From Acidimicrobiia bacterium (GTDB lineage: Bacteria > Actinomycetota > Acidimicrobiia > Acidimicrobiales > Poriferisodalaceae), in assembly GCA_026983855.1 (NCBI GenBank), contig JALSTE010000565.1, forward strand, positions 1 to 9,491: DNA of 9,491 nt. The letters run 5' to 3'. Under the pieces are notes generated by a model that was given only the letters and a program-made list of their open reading frames with translations, was not told the origin of the DNA and searched no databases. The position numbers and the translations under genes are program-made. This document shows, in pieces, positions 6,772 through 9,491 of the stretch (the first letter of the stretch is position 1; each line of letters starts with the position of its first letter).

Positions 6772-6845
6772 GACACCTGCACTCGGTTGCAGCCTAGGAC
6801 CCGAATACCCGGCGATCTCATCGACCAGGCCCGATCGCAGGTGTC
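6772..6845. repeat. 9-bp inverted repeat with nested hairpin in the divergent ppsA/mtfA region
   Basis: GACACCTGC (6772-6780) is the exact reverse complement of GCAGGTGTC (6837-6845), with 56 bp between. A small hairpin, CTGCA (6777-6781) with TGCAG (6788-6792) and a 6-nt loop, overlaps the left arm. The pair sits inside the 227-bp gap between divergent genes, where both promoters must lie, so it may be a split operator for a DNA-looping regulator. A TAGGCT (complement of 6791-6796) between the arms resembles a -10 box for ppsA, but no good -35 accompanies it. Chance is possible at this GC content. Confidence 0.4.
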
Positions 6846-6884
6846 GACTCCCCCACCCGGTGCGGCCCACGACCGGTTGGCGGA

Positions 6885-6910
6885 GGGGACCGAAGGGGAC
6901 CTCGGTCCCC
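6885..6910 (+). promoter_or_regulatory. Two mutually exclusive hairpins upstream of mtfA
   Basis: GGGGACCGA (6885-6893) pairs perfectly with TCGGTCCCC (6902-6910) to give a 9-bp stem and 8-nt loop. A second GGGGAC (6895-6900) can instead pair with GTCCCC (6905-6910) around a CTCG tetraloop. Both use the same 3' arm, so only one can form. The element ends 34 nt before the mtfA ATG and could act in the 5' leader or as an operator. No T-tract follows, so it is not a normal terminator. Function unknown. Confidence 0.4.
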
Positions 6911-6944
6911 TGACCCCGCCACCGGGGGGCGCGAGACTGGGCGC

Positions 6945-7808
6945 ATGCACCTGCCGCTGCCCCACTCGCGTCGACACCGGGCCCGGCAGATCCCCTTCGC
7001 CCCCGAGTGGAGGGAGATCCTCCGGGCCGACATGTTCCATTGGGCTCTACTCGACGAGCAGGAGAGGTCGACGATGGAGGACCTCATCAGGCTGCTGCTG
7101 GTGGACAAGCGGTGGGAGGCGGCACGGGGATTCGAACTGACCGAGGAGATCAAGCTTCTGATCTCCGCCGAAGCCGCCCTGCTCATCCTCTCCCTGGAGT
7201 ACGACTACTACCGACCGGTGAGTTCCATAATCGTTCATCCGACCACGGCCGTGATCCGGGGACCGAAGTCCAGTGGGATCCGAGGGGTGGTCACCGACGC
7301 ACCGATGCCCGTGCTCGGCGAGGCGATCCAGAACGGGCCCGTCCTGATCGCCTGGGATGCGGCCCGCAGGGAGGCCCGCCACCCCGAACGGGGTCACAAC
7401 GTCGTCTATCACGAGTTCGCCCACAAACTGGACATGGCCGGCGGCGGGATCGACGGCACCCCTCCGCTCCCGGACCGGACACTACGCCGGAGGTGGGTGG
7501 AGGTGTGCACCCGGGAGTACGAAGCCGTTCGCCAGGGCCGGTCCGGACATCTGCTGGATCCCTACGCCGGTATCAACCCGGGGGAGTTCTTCGCCGTGGC
7601 CACCGAGGTGTTCTTCGACCGGCCCATGGACATGGAGCACTCCAAGCCCGATCTGTACGGGGTTCTCCGGGGCTTCTACCGGCAGGACCCCGCGGCCCGG
7701 GAACGACGGGCCCGCTCGGAGGGGCTTCTGACCGGCCCCTCCGGTCACGTGCGACGTACCCCCCGTCACCTCCACCCCGAGCCACCCCACCATGGACCAT
7801 CGACATGA
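6945..7808 (+). CDS. mtfA: MtfA-type zinc metallopeptidase (M90 family)
   Basis: A 287-residue protein of the MtfA/YeeI family. E. coli MtfA is a zinc aminopeptidase that also binds and inactivates the glucose repressor Mlc, raising ptsG expression; the physiological substrate elsewhere is unknown. The N-terminal PFAPEWREILRADMFHWALL segment (about 17-36) and the IIVHPTTAVIRG region (about 95-106) are typical. The zinc site is HEFAHKLDM (H156, E157, H160), and the third ligand is probably in NPGEFFAVATEVFF (E214 or E221). It is slightly longer than the about 265-residue E. coli protein, with a His/Pro/Arg-rich tail after about 262. It has no signal peptide or membrane segment and is predicted cytoplasmic. 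The ATG at 6945 is preceded by no clear ribosome site; the next Met (residue 30) would cut into the conserved N-terminal region. It is the first gene of the plus-strand operon, and its TGA overlaps the next ATG by 4 bp. Confidence 0.92.
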   Translation: MHLPLPHSRRHRARQIPFAPEWREILRADMFHWALLDEQERSTMEDLIRLLLVDKRWEAARGFELTEEIKLLISAEAALLILSLEYDYYRPVSSIIVHPTTAVIRGPKSSGIRGVVTDAPMPVLGEAIQNGPVLIAWDAARREARHPERGHNVVYHEFAHKLDMAGGGIDGTPPLPDRTLRRRWVEVCTREYEAVRQGRSGHLLDPYAGINPGEFFAVATEVFFDRPMDMEHSKPDLYGVLRGFYRQDPAARERRARSEGLLTGPSGHVRRTPRHLHPEPPHHGPST

Positions 7809-9118
7809 CCGAGAGTGAGATCGGGCGGCTCCTCATCGACCTGGCGCTCCTTTTCACCGCCGCCTATCTGCTGGGGGCCGCCCTCCGGAGGGTGCGCATT
7901 CCCGTGATCGTGGGGGCCCTGTTCGTCGGCATGGCCGCCCGTTTCACCTATCTCCTCGATGACCTCTCGGAGGGGGCGACCGGGAGCGTGTTCACCTTCC
8001 TGGCCCAGATCGGGGTCCTGTTCCTGTTGTTCTACATCGGGCTCCAGATCGACCTGGGGGAGATGAGGCGGGCCGGGCGGGACATCGTGATCCTCACCGT
8101 GATCAGTACGATGATCCCCTTCCTGTTGGGTGTGGCGGTCGGGCTGGCCTTCGCCTACGGCCTCACCGTGGCCTTCGTGGTGGGTCTGACGCGCATGCCC
8201 ACCGCCGAGGCGGTCGTGGTCCCGATCCTCGACGAGTTCGGACTGGTCGACACCAGGGTCGGCCACTTCATCGTCGGCGCCGGTGTCCTCGACGACGTGA
8301 TCGAACTGTTCATGGTGGCCTTCGTGTCGGTTTGGATCGGTGTCAGGGAGGGGGGTGAGTCGGGGGGCGGGGAGATGGTGGCGGTGCTGATCGGAGCAGT
8401 GGTGTTCGTGGCCGTCACCTGGGTCGCCCACCGCTGGCTGGTACCCGCCCTGGCCCGTTTGCTTCCGGCTGATCCCCAGAACCTCACGTTCCTCGTGGTG
8501 GTCACCCTGTTCACCCTCGGGGGACTCTCCGAGGCCGTGAACCTGGGCCTGGTGGTGGGAGCCATCGTCGCCGGGGTGATAATGAGACCGGTCTTCACCA
8601 GCGAGAGGGACGTGGGGGTCGACACCGGCCGGGAGATCGCGGCCGTGAGCTACGGCCTGTTCGGCCCGATCTTCTTCCTGTGGATAGGCCTGAACATAGA
8701 CCTGGCCGGCCTGATCGAGGTCCCCGCACTGGCCCTGGCCCTGTTCGGCGCCGCCTTCGCGGGAAAGCTGGCCGGTACCTGGCTGATGGTGCCCCTCCAT
8801 CTCATGGACGAGGTCGAGGCCTGGGCGGTGGGGATCGGGGTCAACGCCCGACTCACCACCGAGATCATCGTGGCCCAGCTCCTGCTGACCGCCGGGCTGA
8901 TCGATGAGCGGCTGTTCACGGCCCTCGTGGCCGCCTCCTCGCTCTCGACCCTGTTGGTACCCCCCCTGCTGGCCGTGATGCTCAGGCACTGGGGGGATGA
9001 GATCAGGGCCCGGGCGGCACCGGCCGTCTCCTCTGAACGACCTGATGAAACCTCACCACGACCTGACCGCCGGCAGACGCCGACACCACGACCACCAACC
9101 CCGGAAGATCCGTCATGA
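7805..9118 (+). CDS. CPA2-family cation/proton antiporter (Na+/H+ or K+/H+ exchanger)
   Basis: A 437-residue integral membrane protein with about 12-13 hydrophobic segments between residues 8 and 395. It fits the monovalent cation:proton antiporter-2 (Kef/NapA-like) fold, which exchanges Na+ or K+ for protons across the plasma membrane. Visible marks are the early RRVRIPVIVGALFVGM segment (about 28-43), FYIGLQIDL (about 76-84), GAGVLDDVIEL (about 158-168) with paired aspartates D163-D164, and FFLWIGLNIDL (about 290-300). K321 in GKLAGTW matches the position of the conserved lysine of NapA-type antiporters, and INARGAMEI-like sequence (GVNARLTTEIIVA) lies at about 345-357. The DD pair plus lysine suggests electrogenic exchange (inference). 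No RCK/TrkA-N nucleotide-binding domain is present; the cytoplasmic tail (about 398-437) is Pro/Arg-rich. Start: the ATG at 7805 overlaps the mtfA stop (ATGA) with no ribosome site of its own, so translation is probably coupled. The open frame extends upstream within mtfA, but that part is a shadow. Ion specificity cannot be told. Confidence 0.9.
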   Translation: MTESEIGRLLIDLALLFTAAYLLGAALRRVRIPVIVGALFVGMAARFTYLLDDLSEGATGSVFTFLAQIGVLFLLFYIGLQIDLGEMRRAGRDIVILTVISTMIPFLLGVAVGLAFAYGLTVAFVVGLTRMPTAEAVVVPILDEFGLVDTRVGHFIVGAGVLDDVIELFMVAFVSVWIGVREGGESGGGEMVAVLIGAVVFVAVTWVAHRWLVPALARLLPADPQNLTFLVVVTLFTLGGLSEAVNLGLVVGAIVAGVIMRPVFTSERDVGVDTGREIAAVSYGLFGPIFFLWIGLNIDLAGLIEVPALALALFGAAFAGKLAGTWLMVPLHLMDEVEAWAVGIGVNARLTTEIIVAQLLLTAGLIDERLFTALVAASSLSTLLVPPLLAVMLRHWGDEIRARAAPAVSSERPDETSPRPDRRQTPTPRPPTPEDPS

Positions 9119-9491
9119 CCACGTCCGGAACCGACACGGGCGACGGGGGAGACGGGGGAATCGTCACCCCGGCCGTCAACGGCGGCGAGGATCGGGCCTG
9201 GCACGCCCTCGGCGTGGACCAGGTGGCGCTGATCCTCGACGTGGATCCCGACCGGGGCCTCGAGGCCGGGGAGGCCCGCCGTCGCCGCCGGGAGTACGGC
9301 GCCAACCGGCTTCAACGCACCGGGGAGGACCCCTGGTACCGGGTCCTGGCCCGTCAGTTCGCCGACGTTCTGATCTTCATCCTGCTGATCGCCGCCGTCG
9401 TCTCGGTGGCCGTGGGGGAGGTCACCGACGCGGCCACGATCATGGTGATCGTCGTACTCAACGGAATCCTGGGGTTCATCCAGGAGTGGAG
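9115..9491 (+). CDS. P2-type cation-transporting ATPase (Ca2+-ATPase-like), N-terminal fragment
   Basis: The first 125 residues of a P-type ATPase, cut by the right edge. A Gly/Asp-rich N-terminus (1-25) is followed by the cation-ATPase N domain. AWHALGVDQVALIL (28-41) and GLEAGEARRRRREYGANRL (48-66) match the W/H...GL..EA..R...YG.N.L pattern of the family. WYRVLARQFADVLIFILLIAAVVS (74-97) leads into the first membrane helix (about 84-100), and a second runs from about 105 to 121, ending in LNGILGFIQEW, the usual start of the actuator region. P2-type pumps use ATP to export Ca2+, or Na+/K+ in some bacterial members. The DKTGT phosphorylation site and ion-binding helices lie outside the window, so specificity is open. 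The ATG at 9115 overlaps the antiporter stop (ATGA), with a weak GGAAG 7 nt upstream (9103-9107). Co-expression with the antiporter suggests a shared role in ion homeostasis. Confidence 0.88.
   Translation, partial: MTTSGTDTGDGGDGGIVTPAVNGGEDRAWHALGVDQVALILDVDPDRGLEAGEARRRRREYGANRLQRTGEDPWYRVLARQFADVLIFILLIAAVVSVAVGEVTDAATIMVIVVLNGILGFIQEW

Noticed and set aside
6718..6870. A 51-residue N-terminal extension of PEP synthase
   Set aside because: The family begins near the YVRWFDE motif, the ribosome site is at 6731-6736, and the extension is Arg/Gly/Pro-rich without similarity.
7007..7804. An upstream extension of the antiporter frame through mtfA
   Set aside because: The Arg/Gly/Pro-rich translation is out of frame with the well-supported MtfA; the antiporter's first helix begins right after the ATG at 7805.
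7766..8989. A 407-codon open frame on the minus strand opposite the antiporter
   Set aside because: The Gly/His/Asp/Gln-rich product is the usual antisense image of a hydrophobic membrane protein in GC-rich DNA.
1..9491. tRNA, rRNA, CRISPR array, insertion sequence or phage genes
   Set aside because: I saw no repeat-spacer pattern, transposase motifs, terminal repeats or RNA gene signatures by eye. A covariance-model scan was not possible.

Overview
The window is very GC-rich, gene-dense DNA, most likely from an actinobacterium. The evidence is base composition, GTG/ATG starts with GGAGG-type ribosome binding sites, an RsrA-like zinc anti-sigma motif and an actinobacterial-style FtsH. A class such as Acidimicrobiia is possible, but that is a guess. 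No rRNA, tRNA, CRISPR array, insertion sequence or phage gene was seen, and the region looks chromosomal.

Layout. (1) 2-493 (+) is the C-terminal part of a thymidine/pyrimidine-nucleoside phosphorylase cut by the left edge. It converges on the next block across 57 bp of GC-rich inverted repeats. (2) 551-4125 (-) is a compact gene cluster. In transcription order it encodes a small two-helix membrane protein of the DUF2892/YgaP type, a thioredoxin-like protein with a C-terminal membrane hairpin, an ECF sigma factor with a zinc anti-sigma (ZAS) domain fused to its C-terminus, and the membrane AAA+ metalloprotease FtsH. The thioredoxin and sigma genes overlap by 14 bp, and the other gaps are 49 and 39 bp. 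(3) 4321-6717 (-) is a phosphoenolpyruvate synthase. Its 3' end, stop codon included, is duplicated in tandem with a 70-bp period. (4) 6718-6944 is a divergent intergenic region with several inverted repeats. (5) 6945-9491 (+) is a tightly coupled operon: an MtfA-type M90 zinc peptidase, a CPA2 cation/proton antiporter and the N-terminus of a P2-type cation-transporting ATPase. Each junction is a 4-bp ATGA overlap.

How the genes may work together. The most interesting block is the minus-strand cluster. The sigma-ZAS fusion has the Cys-His-Cys-Cys spacing I recall for the redox-sensitive anti-sigma factor RsrA. Its start codon lies inside a thioredoxin gene, and a quality-control protease gene follows. 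This suggests, as inference only, a self-contained redox or membrane-stress circuit in which sensor, reductase and protease are co-expressed. The plus-strand operon looks like cation homeostasis (proton-coupled antiport plus ATP-driven pumping) led by a peptidase. In E. coli the homologue of that peptidase inactivates the glucose repressor Mlc. It is divergent from PEP synthase, which hints at a link to carbon status.
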